From: Oscillospiraceae bacterium
GTDB taxonomy: Bacteria; Bacillota; Clostridia; Oscillospirales; UBA929
DNA: 16,752 bases
Assembly (NCBI GenBank): GCA_031271325.1
Contig: JAISVY010000128.1
Coordinates: forward strand, 1 to 16,752
Direction: 5' to 3'
This document shows, in pieces, positions 1-6,468 of this stretch (the stretch's first letter is position 1; every line of letters begins with the position of its first letter). The translations under genes and the position numbers were made by a program. The notes under the pieces are model-generated. The model was not told the DNA's origin. It ran no database searches and worked only from the letters and a program-made list of their open reading frames with translations.

Positions 1-575
1 TCCGCCTGAGACGTTTCCACGCCGCTCAGAATTACGCGGTCGAACCCCGCCTCGAAGGCGGTGTCGATTAAGAGCGTGGCGTCTTCCCCGAACGGAATCA
101 CGGCGCTGGCTTCAAATCCGTTTAACAGCGCCAGCGCTTCCGCCAGTTCCGCGTCGCCGATCACGACCCCGCCGGGCGACCGGTATTCGAGCGCGAACGC
201 GCTAAAATCACCCCCGAACGAACCGCCGCTCAGGGATTCGAGGGTGAGGGAAAGACCTTCCAGCGGGATGAAGCGCATACGGATAACGGGCGGCGGAGAA
301 GGGGAGGGCGGCGGCGCGGGAGTGGGGGAGGGTTCCGGCAGGGGCGACGGGAACAGCACGACGACGGTGTCCTCCGGCGAGGGAGACGGGGAGTTCCGGC
401 CTGACGGGTCTGCAAAGAACGGAAGGCTGATTGAAATGCCTTCCTCGCTGAACGTCACATAATCGGGCAGCACAAACACGCATAACACGACCAAACCGCC
501 GAGCAAAAGCGTAAGCAGCAGTACCTTCGGCCAACGGCGTTTTTTTCGCCCGTGGTATGTTCTGTATTTTGCCAT
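1..575 (-). CDS. Membrane-anchored protein with Pro/Ser-rich linker, 5' part only (function unknown)
   Basis: The reading frame opens at an ATG whose complement ends at 575 and runs off the left edge, so only the first 191 codons are visible. GGAGGG, formed by the last codons of rnfB, lies just upstream, so translation may be coupled to rnfB. Residues 9-17 are basic (RKKRRW), residues 17-37 form one hydrophobic helix, and residues 57-96 are a Pro/Ser/Thr linker with repeated SP and PPP units. From about residue 97 a folded domain begins with alternating hydrophobic stretches (RMRFIPLEGLSLTL, then FSAFALEYRSPGG). The likely topology is a short cytoplasmic N-terminus, one membrane pass and an extracytoplasmic domain. 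I do not recognise the domain. The strand/helix rhythm could fit a TIM barrel such as a glycoside-hydrolase-like fold, but that is a guess. It is not a known Rnf subunit. Confidence 0.75.
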   Translation of the reverse strand, partial: MAKYRTYHGRKKRRWPKVLLLTLLLGGLVVLCVFVLPDYVTFSEEGISISLPFFADPSGRNSPSPSPEDTVVVLFPSPLPEPSPTPAPPPSPSPPPVIRMRFIPLEGLSLTLESLSGGSFGGDFSAFALEYRSPGGVVIGDAELAEALALLNGFEASAVIPFGEDATLLIDTAFEAGFDRVILSGVETSQA

Positions 576-583
576 GGGGTTTG

Positions 584-1396
584 TTAACCCTCCATCAATC
601 TCGGTCCCCTATCCAGCTTCGCGTCAACGATGAGTTTGCGGGGACATTTTTCCGCGCAGTCGCCGCAGCCGGTGCATTTCTCAAAATCAATCGCGGCGAG
701 GTTGTCCACGATGTGTATCGCGTCATGGATGCACGTCTTTTCACAGATGCGGCAGCCGAGGCAGCCGATGTCGCAGATGCGGCGCAGCGAACCGCCCCTG
801 TCGCGGGACGAGCAGGCGACGTTCACGTCGGCGTAGTACGGCACGGGGATGATGACGTTCTTCGGGCAGGACGCGATGCATGTCTGGCATCCCGTACACC
901 GCTCGTGGTCAACGACGGCAACGCCGTCTACCAAAGAGATGGCGCTGAACGGGCAGGATTTCATGCAGGTGCCCAGTCCGATACAGCCGTAGGGGCATTC
1001 TTTGTATCCGCCCGCGATACGCATCGCGGCGTGGCAGTCCTCAATGCCCTGATAGGCAAACTTGTTGCGCGCCCTCGCGCCGCCCGAACAGCGGACCAGC
1101 GCCGTGAGCCGCGTGTTCTTGACCAGCTCGATGCCGAGGATTGCGCAGAGCTGCTCGGTGACGGCGGAACCGCCGGCGGTGCAGCCGCCCGCGTCAGCCG
1201 TCCCGGCGGCGAGCGCTTCGGCGAAACTCCCGCAGCCCGCGTAACCGCAGCCGCCGCAGTTCGCGCCCGGCAGCGCCTTTTCCAGTTCCTCAACCCTATG
1301 ATCGGTCTCCACAAAGAAAACCTTCGCCGCGGCCGACAGCAGAAACCCCAAAACCAATCCCATGCCGCCCAGAGCGAGCACCGCGTAGTGTACCAT
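584..1396 (-). CDS. rnfB: Rnf complex subunit RnfB, multi-[4Fe-4S] ferredoxin-type electron-transfer protein
   Basis: This is the electron-entry subunit of the Rnf complex, thought to take electrons from reduced ferredoxin at the cytoplasmic membrane face. The 270-aa product has an N-terminal membrane helix (about residues 4-24). A special 4Fe-4S domain follows, with Cys47, 50, 55 and 72 in the ANCGGCGYAGC signature. Ferredoxin-type motifs then lie at Cys134/138/144/148, Cys167/170/173/177, Cys195 with 208/212/215/218/222, and Cys241/244/247/251. About two dozen cysteines and the long C-terminus match clostridial RnfB, which is longer than the proteobacterial form. I chose the ATG at 1396 because GGAGAGG lies 6 nt upstream. 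A TTG five codons earlier is in frame but overlaps that ribosome binding site. It is the last rnf gene, separated from rnfA by 137 bp that hold repeat sequences. Confidence 0.96.
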   Translation of the reverse strand: MVHYAVLALGGMGLVLGFLLSAAAKVFFVETDHRVEELEKALPGANCGGCGYAGCGSFAEALAAGTADAGGCTAGGSAVTEQLCAILGIELVKNTRLTALVRCSGGARARNKFAYQGIEDCHAAMRIAGGYKECPYGCIGLGTCMKSCPFSAISLVDGVAVVDHERCTGCQTCIASCPKNVIIPVPYYADVNVACSSRDRGGSLRRICDIGCLGCRICEKTCIHDAIHIVDNLAAIDFEKCTGCGDCAEKCPRKLIVDAKLDRGPRLMEG

Positions 1397-1435
1397 ATTT
1401 ATCCTCTCCAAAAATCCGTGGGTTTAATCGAAAAG

Positions 1436-1447
1436 CTCTAAAAACCT
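1436..1447 (-). repeat. Solo copy of the 12-bp repeat end AGGTTTTTAGAG
   Basis: The 12-mer (CTCTAAAAACCT on the plus strand) is identical to both inverted ends of the structured repeat at 5903-6024. No second end or internal hairpins are visible here, so it may be a remnant. It lies about 40 bp upstream of the rnfB start. Confidence 0.45.
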
Positions 1448-1465
1448 CATGTTCACTGTTCATGC

Positions 1466-1522
1466 GGCGGGGTCATCCTGTGTAGGGGAGGCGTTTTGCC
1501 TCCCGCGATACCTGCGGTCGGG
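1466..1522. repeat. 57-bp palindromic dispersed repeat, copy 1
   Basis: The sequence matches 16680-16736 in the same orientation with 2 differences in 57 bp (by eye). It contains a perfect 7-bp stem, GGGAGGC (1486-1492) and GCCTCCC (1498-1504), around a GTTTT loop. It sits between rnfA and rnfB. No T-run follows the stem on the transcribed strand, so it is not a classical intrinsic terminator. The form resembles REP-type intergenic repeats; mobility is not shown. Confidence 0.8.
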
Positions 1523-1533
1523 GACGGCCGTTC

Positions 1534-2124
1534 TTAGGGAAATATCTCCAGCCCCGAAAAACCCATGAAGCACATCGCGAGCAGCCCGGCGGTCACAAGG
1601 GCGATCGGGAAGCCCTCAAACGCGTCGGGGTATTCGGCGAATTCCAGCCGCTGGCGGATCGCCGCGAACAGCAGCAGGGCGAAGGTGAACCCCACGCCGG
1701 ACAGGAAGGAGAACAATACGCTCTCCAAGAAACCGGATCCGAGATCGGAATTGATGATTGCGACGCCCAGCACGGCGCAGTTGGTGGTGATCAGAGGCAG
1801 GTAAATACCCAGCGCTTTGTATAACGCGGGCACCGCCTTCTGCAAAAACATTTCCACGATCTGCACCAGCGCGGCGATCACCAGAATAAACGCCACCGTT
1901 TCCATGTATTCGATCCCGAAGGGTTTGAGCAGATACGCGTCCACCGCCCACGTGGCGGCGGAAGCCGCCGTCATCACGAAGATAACGGCCATTCCCATCC
2001 CCATCGCGGTATCCATCTTTTTGGAAACGCCCAAAAACGGGCAGATGCCCAGGAAACGCACCAGCACGAAGTTCTCAATGAGAATCGCGCCGAGGCTCAT
2101 GGTAATCAGTCCCTGCCAAGTCAT
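1534..2124 (-). CDS. rnfA: Rnf complex membrane subunit RnfA
   Basis: This is one of the two homologous polytopic subunits (RnfA/RnfE, related to NqrE/NqrD) at the core of the ion-translocating Rnf complex. The 196-aa product is almost wholly hydrophobic, with about six membrane helices, a normal length for the family. Cys28 in LGICPFLGVSKK and Cys116 in TTNCAVLG are the conserved half-site residues. From the related Nqr and Rnf structures, these pair with two cysteines of RnfE to hold an intramembrane iron-sulfur cluster. The ATG overlaps the rnfE stop as ATGA, so translation is probably coupled. Upstream SD-like sequence is weak, which fits coupling. Confidence 0.97.
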   Translation of the reverse strand: MTWQGLITMSLGAILIENFVLVRFLGICPFLGVSKKMDTAMGMGMAVIFVMTAASAATWAVDAYLLKPFGIEYMETVAFILVIAALVQIVEMFLQKAVPALYKALGIYLPLITTNCAVLGVAIINSDLGSGFLESVLFSFLSGVGFTFALLLFAAIRQRLEFAEYPDAFEGFPIALVTAGLLAMCFMGFSGLEIFP

Positions 2125-2732
2125 GCCGCCGGCCTCGCTTTCCCTCGGTTGCGGATCGCCTGCATCACGGCGATTACGACGCCCAGTACGATAAAGCCGC
2201 CCGGCGGCTGCGCCATAATGCCGATTGACGGAAACGCCTCCGGCAGCACGCGGAACCCGAACAGCGAACCGGCGCTCAGCAGTTCGCGGATCGCCGAAAC
2301 CGTCATCAGCGCCAGCGTGAACCCCATCCCCATCGTCAGTCCGTCCAGCGCGGAGCGCATCACGCCGTTTTTGGAGGCGAACGCCTCCGCCCGCGCCAAG
2401 ATAATGCAGTTGACGACGATCAGCGGGATAAACATACCGAGCGATTCCGACAGCGCCGGAACGAACGCCTGAAGAAGGTAATCAACCGCCGTGACAAACC
2501 CCGCGATGATCACGACGAACGCCGCGATGCGAATCTTTTCGGGAATCAGCTTCCGCAGCGCCGACACGGCGAAGTTGGAACATATCAGCACCGCCGTCGC
2601 GGCCAGCCCCATCCCGACGGCGTTGGTCATCGAGGTGGAGGTCGCGAGTGTCGGGCACATACCGAGCAGCAGCACCAGCGTCGGGTTTTGGTCGATCAGG
2701 CCGTTTTTGAATTGCCGCATGGTTTGTGTCAC
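2121..2732 (-). CDS. rnfE: Rnf complex membrane subunit RnfE
   Basis: This is the partner of RnfA in the membrane core of Rnf. The 203-aa product has about six helices, with the conserved NGLIDQNPTLVLLLGMCPTLA start region (Cys26) and VNCIILARAEAFAS (Cys109), the two half-site cysteines. The start is uncertain. GTG at 2732 has GGGGGG nine nt upstream and is used here. ATG at 2720 would give the N-terminus MRQFKNGLID, closer to the usual family start, but has no SD of its own. The GTG and its SD both lie in a repeat (2725-2815), so the first four codons may have been gained when that sequence arrived. The 3' end overlaps rnfA by 4 bp. Confidence 0.95.
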   Translation of the reverse strand: MTQTMRQFKNGLIDQNPTLVLLLGMCPTLATSTSMTNAVGMGLAATAVLICSNFAVSALRKLIPEKIRIAAFVVIIAGFVTAVDYLLQAFVPALSESLGMFIPLIVVNCIILARAEAFASKNGVMRSALDGLTMGMGFTLALMTVSAIRELLSAGSLFGFRVLPEAFPSIGIMAQPPGGFIVLGVVIAVMQAIRNRGKARPAA

Positions 2733-2815
2733 GCTAAAACACCCCCCGTTCCGGTTTGCGGAGCCGCGCCAAAGGCGTTTGCCCGCAAGCGCTTCTTTGA
2801 TGCGTCATGGCGAAC
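2725..2815 (-). repeat. Structured repeat, diverged copy B, between rnfG and rnfE
   Basis: The 68 bp at 2725-2792 align with 5907-5973 at about 54 matches and one gap (by eye). The fold is kept: an outer stem GCTTGCGG with CCGCAAAC (one mismatch) around an inner CGCC-TTT-GGCG hairpin. Two pairs are changed on both sides relative to copy A. The similarity may extend to GGCGAAC at 2809-2815, inside the last codons of rnfG. The end towards rnfE carries GGGGGG and the GTG used as a possible rnfE start. Confidence 0.65.
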
Positions 2816-3491
2816 CCTCCGTTTCCAGCAGGGCAAAGGCGTTGTTGATGCCCTGCGCCACCGCTTCCGAAGATACCGTCGCTCCCGCGATCGCGTCCAC
2901 CCCTTCGCCGATGACGAACGGGGCGCTTCGCCCGTTAAACTGCTCTAAGAACGGATCCCGTTTCGCGGCGAGGGAAAAGCCCGTTGTTTCCCGCTGCTTC
3001 ATGACGCTGACGCGGGTTACCGACTGCGTTCGCACGTCAATGCCCACCATCATCGTAATGGAACCCTTTCCGGCAAACCCGTCGGCCAGTGTTTTTACGC
3101 CGAAGCCAACCAATTCGCCTTCGGAGTTCCGCCCCTGATAGATACCGGACCCTTCGGAAGTTTCGGTAAACAGCAGAGCCTGCCCCGGGAAAAGATCGTT
3201 CAGCGTTTTGTTGAGCGCAATTTGATCGTTCTCCTCAATGGTAACGCTTGTGACGGCGTAAACCGCGCCCAATCCCGCGGCGGTAACCGAGGTGAGCAGC
3301 ACCATCACGAGCACGAGATTGGGCATGGAGTCTTTCTTGAAAAACCGCCGCAGCGCTTGTAACACGTTTACCGTAACGCCTAAATATTTCGACAGCTCGC
3401 GCTTCTTTTTCGCTTCCGCGGGGGATATGCCCTCGCCGGAGGGCGCCGGTTCGGTTACCCCGTTTTCGATTTCGGCGAAATCGTCACGCAT
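2805..3491 (-). CDS. rnfG: Rnf complex subunit RnfG, covalent-FMN protein
   Basis: This is a membrane-anchored flavoprotein that carries electrons on the outer side of the membrane within Rnf. The 228-aa product has a charged cytoplasmic N-terminus (1-54), one hydrophobic helix (about 57-81) and an FMN-binding domain. The flavinylation motif is AGATVS at 202-207, after GEGVDAI. By family rule the last residue, Ser207, would be the phosphoester-linked FMN acceptor, where many members have Thr. The KQRETTGFS segment (165-173) matches the conserved ETPGLG region loosely. The ATG lies inside the end of rnfD (8-bp overlap), with a GAAAGG SD. The last codons (GSP, stop) fall where repeat copy B may begin. 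Confidence 0.95.
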   Translation of the reverse strand: MRDDFAEIENGVTEPAPSGEGISPAEAKKKRELSKYLGVTVNVLQALRRFFKKDSMPNLVLVMVLLTSVTAAGLGAVYAVTSVTIEENDQIALNKTLNDLFPGQALLFTETSEGSGIYQGRNSEGELVGFGVKTLADGFAGKGSITMMVGIDVRTQSVTRVSVMKQRETTGFSLAAKRDPFLEQFNGRSAPFVIGEGVDAIAGATVSSEAVAQGINNAFALLETEGSP

Positions 3492-4497
3492 GATCCTTTC
3501 CCCCTTTCTCGCCGCGCCGGAAAGCCCTCACGCCGAACCGCCGGGGTCTTCCGACTTTGTCGAGCGTCCAAACCACGGTATTCATCAGCAGGATGGAGTA
3601 GCACACGCCTTCCGGCATCGCCGCGAAGTACCGCATAAAGACGGTCAGCGCCCCGCAGCCGATACCGAACAGCCACTGACCGCGCGGCGTGACCGGGCTT
3701 GTGGAGTAGTCGGTCGCCATGAAGATCGCGCCGAGCATCAGCCCTCCGGCCAGCAGGTGATACAGCATAAACTCCAGACGCGGCACGCCGCCGCGCGGGA
3801 AGGCGAACGTGAGCAGCGCCACCGTCCCGATAAACGCAAACGGGATTATCGGCGTGATAACCCGGCGGATCAGCAGGTACACGCCGCCGAGCAGCAGCAG
3901 CGCCGCGCTGACTTCGCCGATGCTTCCGGGGATCTGCCCGAGAAACATATCCTGCCAGGAAAAGAGCGTCACGCCGCTGTAAAGCGCTTCGAGAGACTCT
4001 TCGGCGAGCGGGGTCGCCGCCGCGACGGTATCCGCCGCCCCGAGCACGGGGATGCGCGGGTCGAGCAGCGGTTCAACGAACGAAGACAGCGAAGCCACCC
4101 CGCCGAGAAACGCCCGTGCCGCGAGAGCCGGGTTGAGGAAGTTCTTCCCGATCCCGCCGTAGAGCTGCTTGACGATCACAATGGCGAAGAACGCGCCCAG
4201 CGCCGCCATCCAGTACGGGGTCGCGGGCGGCAGCACGAACGCCAGCAGCGCGCCGGTTACGGCGGCCGACATATCGCCGACCGAAACGGGCTTCTTCAGC
4301 AGTTTTCGGTAAGCGTACTCAAACAGTACGCAGCACAGAACGGTAAACGCCGTCAGGGACAGCGTCCGCCACCCGAAGAAGTATACCGCGACGGCCATCG
4401 GGAAGAGGAGCGCGATCAGCACATCCAGCATAATGGCGCGGGTATCTTCGTCCGCCCGGATGTGCGGCGAGGAGGATACGGTCAGTTGTTCGTCCAT
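3484..4497 (-). CDS. rnfD: Rnf complex membrane subunit RnfD, covalent-FMN protein
   Basis: This polytopic membrane subunit (NqrB homologue) carries covalently bound FMN and takes part in the ion-translocating electron path. The 337-aa product has about nine or ten hydrophobic segments. Landmarks are GGIGKNFLNPALAARAFL (114-131), the flavinylation site AAATPLA with Thr162 as expected acceptor, FMATDYSTSPVTPRG (259-273) and EGVCYSILLMN (296-306), all typical of RnfD. I chose the ATG at 4497, giving MDEQLTVSSSPHI, which follows GGGGTGAG at the rnfC end. An in-frame start 27 codons upstream would place a non-conserved peptide inside rnfC. It follows rnfC by 4 bp and overlaps rnfG. Confidence 0.96.
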   Translation of the reverse strand: MDEQLTVSSSPHIRADEDTRAIMLDVLIALLFPMAVAVYFFGWRTLSLTAFTVLCCVLFEYAYRKLLKKPVSVGDMSAAVTGALLAFVLPPATPYWMAALGAFFAIVIVKQLYGGIGKNFLNPALAARAFLGGVASLSSFVEPLLDPRIPVLGAADTVAAATPLAEESLEALYSGVTLFSWQDMFLGQIPGSIGEVSAALLLLGGVYLLIRRVITPIIPFAFIGTVALLTFAFPRGGVPRLEFMLYHLLAGGLMLGAIFMATDYSTSPVTPRGQWLFGIGCGALTVFMRYFAAMPEGVCYSILLMNTVVWTLDKVGRPRRFGVRAFRRGEKGGKDHA

Positions 4498-4501
4498 ACT
4501 C

Positions 4502-5812
4502 TCACCCCTTCTTGTCGCGCAGCTTTTGTTTGCCCGTGCGTATCGAATGCACCAGATGCAGCCGCCCGGGGCAGACATACGAGCAGGAGCCGCATTCGAT
4601 GCAGTCGTTCAGACGCAGGTTCTCCAGCTCGTCAAGACGGTCTTTGCGCTCGTTCATATACAAGTATACGGGCAGCAGATTCATCGGGCAGGCGCGTACG
4701 CACCGCCCGCAGCGGATGCAGATTTCGTCGCCGCCCGGCGGCACGTCGTCTTTCGCGAACGCAAGCAGGGCGTTGCAGCCCTTGATCAGCGGCGCGGAGA
4801 GGTCAAACTGCGCGACCCCCATCATCGGACCGCCGGTCAGCACCTTAACGGGCTTTTCCCGGAAGCCGCCTGTGGCGTTGAACACGTCGATCATCGGCGT
4901 ACCGAACGGAACCGACAGGTTCTTGGCGTTGGCGACGGCGCTGCCCGCGACGGTGACGGTGCGCCGCGTCAGCGGCATCCCGGTCGTCACGGCGCGGTGC
5001 AAAGAAGCCGCCGTTACGGCGTTGAAGACGGCGCACCTAACGTCGGCGGGCAGTTTGCCCGGAGGCACCTCCCGCCCCGTGACGGCTTTAATCAGCTGTT
5101 TCTCCGCTCCCTGCGGGTAACGCGTGCGCAGCGTGACCAGCTCGATGTTCGTCTTACCCGGCAGCGTACGGCGCAGCGACTCCAGCGCGTCCCGCTTGTT
5201 GCTCTCCACGGCGATCACGGCGCGTCTCGGTTCCAGCAGCTTGATCAGCGCGCGAAAGCCCCCGATCACTTCCTCGGGCGCTTCGAGCATCAGGCGATGG
5301 TCGGTCGTGATATACGGCTCGCACTCGGCGGCGTTGAGAATCAGCGTGTCGCACTTACCCCGCGCCGAGGTCACCTTCACATGGGTCGGGAAGGCCGCGC
5401 CGCCCAACCCCACCAACCCCGCTTCGCGTACAATCCGCAGCAGCTGGTCGGGCGTGAGCGATTCCACCGAACCCTTCGGAAGCACCGACTCGTGCGGCGT
5501 ATCCTTACCGTCGTTTTCGATAACGACGCTCTTTACGCGTCCCCCGTTCGGGTGCGGAAACGGGTCGATGGCCAGCACCTTCCCCGATACCGGCGAATGG
5601 ATCGGCGCGGAAACCGGCGCGTTGCTGTCGGCGATCAGCTGCCCCACAAACACCTCTTGGTCGGGGCGAACCACCGGCTCGCACGGCGCGCCGATATGCA
5701 TCGACATCGGCAGGATGATCCGGGGCGGCGGCGGAAGGCTTTCCACCTGCTTATGCCGGGTCGCTTCCTTTTTGTCTTCCGGGTGGATACCCCCCCGAAA
5801 ACGGTGAACCAT
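4502..5812 (-). CDS. rnfC: Rnf complex subunit RnfC, NADH-binding Fe-S flavoprotein subunit
   Basis: This peripheral cytoplasmic subunit is the NAD(H) site of ferredoxin:NAD+ oxidoreductase and is homologous to NqrA and the Nuo 51-kDa family. The 436-aa product starts with the typical FRGGIHPEDKK. It carries the glycine-rich GLVGLGGAAFPTHVK (132-146), ECEPYITTDHRLM (163-175) and YPQGAEKQL (232-240), then two [4Fe-4S] motifs, Cys365/368/371/375 and Cys404/407/410/414. AGGAG lies 10 nt upstream of the ATG. It is the first gene of the rnfCDGEAB order usual in clostridia. A leader of about 240 nt precedes it, with its own promoter overlapping the nifU stop. Confidence 0.97.
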   Translation of the reverse strand: MVHRFRGGIHPEDKKEATRHKQVESLPPPPRIILPMSMHIGAPCEPVVRPDQEVFVGQLIADSNAPVSAPIHSPVSGKVLAIDPFPHPNGGRVKSVVIENDGKDTPHESVLPKGSVESLTPDQLLRIVREAGLVGLGGAAFPTHVKVTSARGKCDTLILNAAECEPYITTDHRLMLEAPEEVIGGFRALIKLLEPRRAVIAVESNKRDALESLRRTLPGKTNIELVTLRTRYPQGAEKQLIKAVTGREVPPGKLPADVRCAVFNAVTAASLHRAVTTGMPLTRRTVTVAGSAVANAKNLSVPFGTPMIDVFNATGGFREKPVKVLTGGPMMGVAQFDLSAPLIKGCNALLAFAKDDVPPGGDEICIRCGRCVRACPMNLLPVYLYMNERKDRLDELENLRLNDCIECGSCSYVCPGRLHLVHSIRTGKQKLRDKKG

Positions 5813-5902
5813 CGGCTATCATCTCCTGCTATATCTTCGGAAACTGCGGTTTTTGAAGCAACAAATTGACAATCGGGGAACCGCAACCGCCGTCCTAACT
5901 GT

Positions 5903-6024
5903 CAATTGTGTCACTCTAAAAACCTCCCGCTCCGGCTTGCGATGCCGCGGCACAGCCGCCTGTTCGCAAGCGCTGCGCTCGTTCGCCTAACGGCGAACAC
6001 AAGGTTTTTAGAGCTTCTCAATTG
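5903..6024 (-). repeat. Structured inverted-repeat element, copy A, in the rnfC leader
   Basis: Both ends read CAATTG-N5-CTCTAAAAACCT inward (5903-5925 and the complement of 6002-6024), a 23-nt terminal inverted repeat with 18 matched positions. Inside are a perfect GTTCGCC-TAAC-GGCGAAC hairpin (5981-5998) and an 8-bp stem GCTTGCGA/TCGCAAGC (5935-5942, 5964-5971) that encloses GCGGC-ACA-GCCGC (5947-5959). On RNA this would fold as a closing stem with two hairpin arms. An adjoining imperfect inverted repeat (5861-5909) abuts it. There is no transposase gene; a MITE-like origin or a regulatory RNA are both possible. Confidence 0.8.
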
Positions 6025-6060
6025 TCCATTGCGCAGAATGGCGTTACTCCCGCCCGCTTA

Positions 6061-6089
6061 AGTATACTCGCAAAAGCTGTTCCCGTCAA
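6061..6089 (-). promoter_or_regulatory. Predicted sigma-A promoter of the rnf operon
   Basis: On the minus strand the -35 is TTGACG (6084-6089; 5 of 6 consensus) and the -10 is TATACT (6061-6066; 5 of 6), with exactly 17 bp between. The -35 overlaps the nifU stop codon. Transcription would begin near 6054 and give a leader of about 240 nt before rnfC that includes repeat copy A. This is a sequence prediction only. Confidence 0.7.
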
Positions 6090-6457
6090 CCGGGCGCACG
6101 GCTCCGGTAATCCTCGATGGCCGCCTTGATCGCTTCCTCGGCCAGCACGGAACAGTGAATTTTCACCGGCGGCAGACCTTCCAGCGCCTCCACCACCGCG
6201 CTGTTGGTCAGCCTGAGCGCCTCCTCCACCGGCTTGCCCATCACCATTTCGGTTGCGATGCTGGAGGTCGCGACGGCGGCGCCGCACCCGAATGTTTTGA
6301 ACTTCACGTCTTGTATCGTTTCGTCTTCAATCTTCATCGTGATCTGCATAATGTCGCCGCATTTCGCGTTGCCGACCGTTCCTTTGGCGTTATAATTCTC
6401 AACCTCGCCCATATTGCGCGGGTTATTAAAGTGATCCATCACACGTTCGCTGTACAT
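6086..6457 (-). CDS. nifU: NifU/IscU-type Fe-S cluster assembly scaffold
   Basis: This small cytoplasmic scaffold is the platform on which clusters are built from NifS-derived sulfur before transfer to target proteins. The 123-aa product begins MYSERVMDHFNNPRN, the canonical start. It has the three ligand cysteines Cys33 (KCGD, with Asp35), Cys58 (FGCGAA) and Cys102 (HCSVLA). It lacks the extra domains of nitrogen-fixation NifU, so it is the short clostridial IscU-like form. The ATG at 6457 is preferred over an adjacent GTG because GGGGG then lies 6 nt upstream. It follows nifS by 11 bp. Its stop overlaps the predicted rnf promoter. Confidence 0.96.
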   Translation of the reverse strand: MYSERVMDHFNNPRNMGEVENYNAKGTVGNAKCGDIMQITMKIEDETIQDVKFKTFGCGAAVATSSIATEMVMGKPVEEALRLTNSAVVEALEGLPPVKIHCSVLAEEAIKAAIEDYRSRAPG

Positions 6458-6468
6458 CACGCGCCCCC

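Noticed and set aside
1397..1411. TTG start for rnfB five codons upstream of the chosen ATG
   Set aside because: That TTG overlaps the GGAGAGG ribosome binding site, which is placed correctly for the ATG at 1396.
1486..1504. Intrinsic terminator between rnfA and rnfB
   Set aside because: The stem is perfect, but no T-run follows on the transcribed strand and the sequence is a dispersed repeat.
4498..4578. Longer RnfD with 27 extra N-terminal residues
   Set aside because: The extension lies inside rnfC and is not RnfD-like; the ATG at 4497 has a good SD and a typical N-terminus.
5820..5850. Second promoter just upstream of rnfC
   Set aside because: The best pairing (TTCAAA with TATAGC) has only weak matches and would leave almost no leader; the 6061-6089 promoter is far stronger.
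3292..5869. Long open frames on the plus strand (for example 3292-4785 and 4433-5869)
   Set aside because: They lie antisense to clear rnfC and rnfD, have low-complexity Arg/Gln/His-rich composition and no family motifs. Such frames are expected in GC-rich DNA.
5903..6024. tRNA or known riboswitch in the rnfC leader
   Set aside because: The arms do not match a tRNA cloverleaf (no acceptor/anticodon/T-loop signals), and I recognise no conserved riboswitch core. A diverged copy elsewhere in the operon fits a repeat better.
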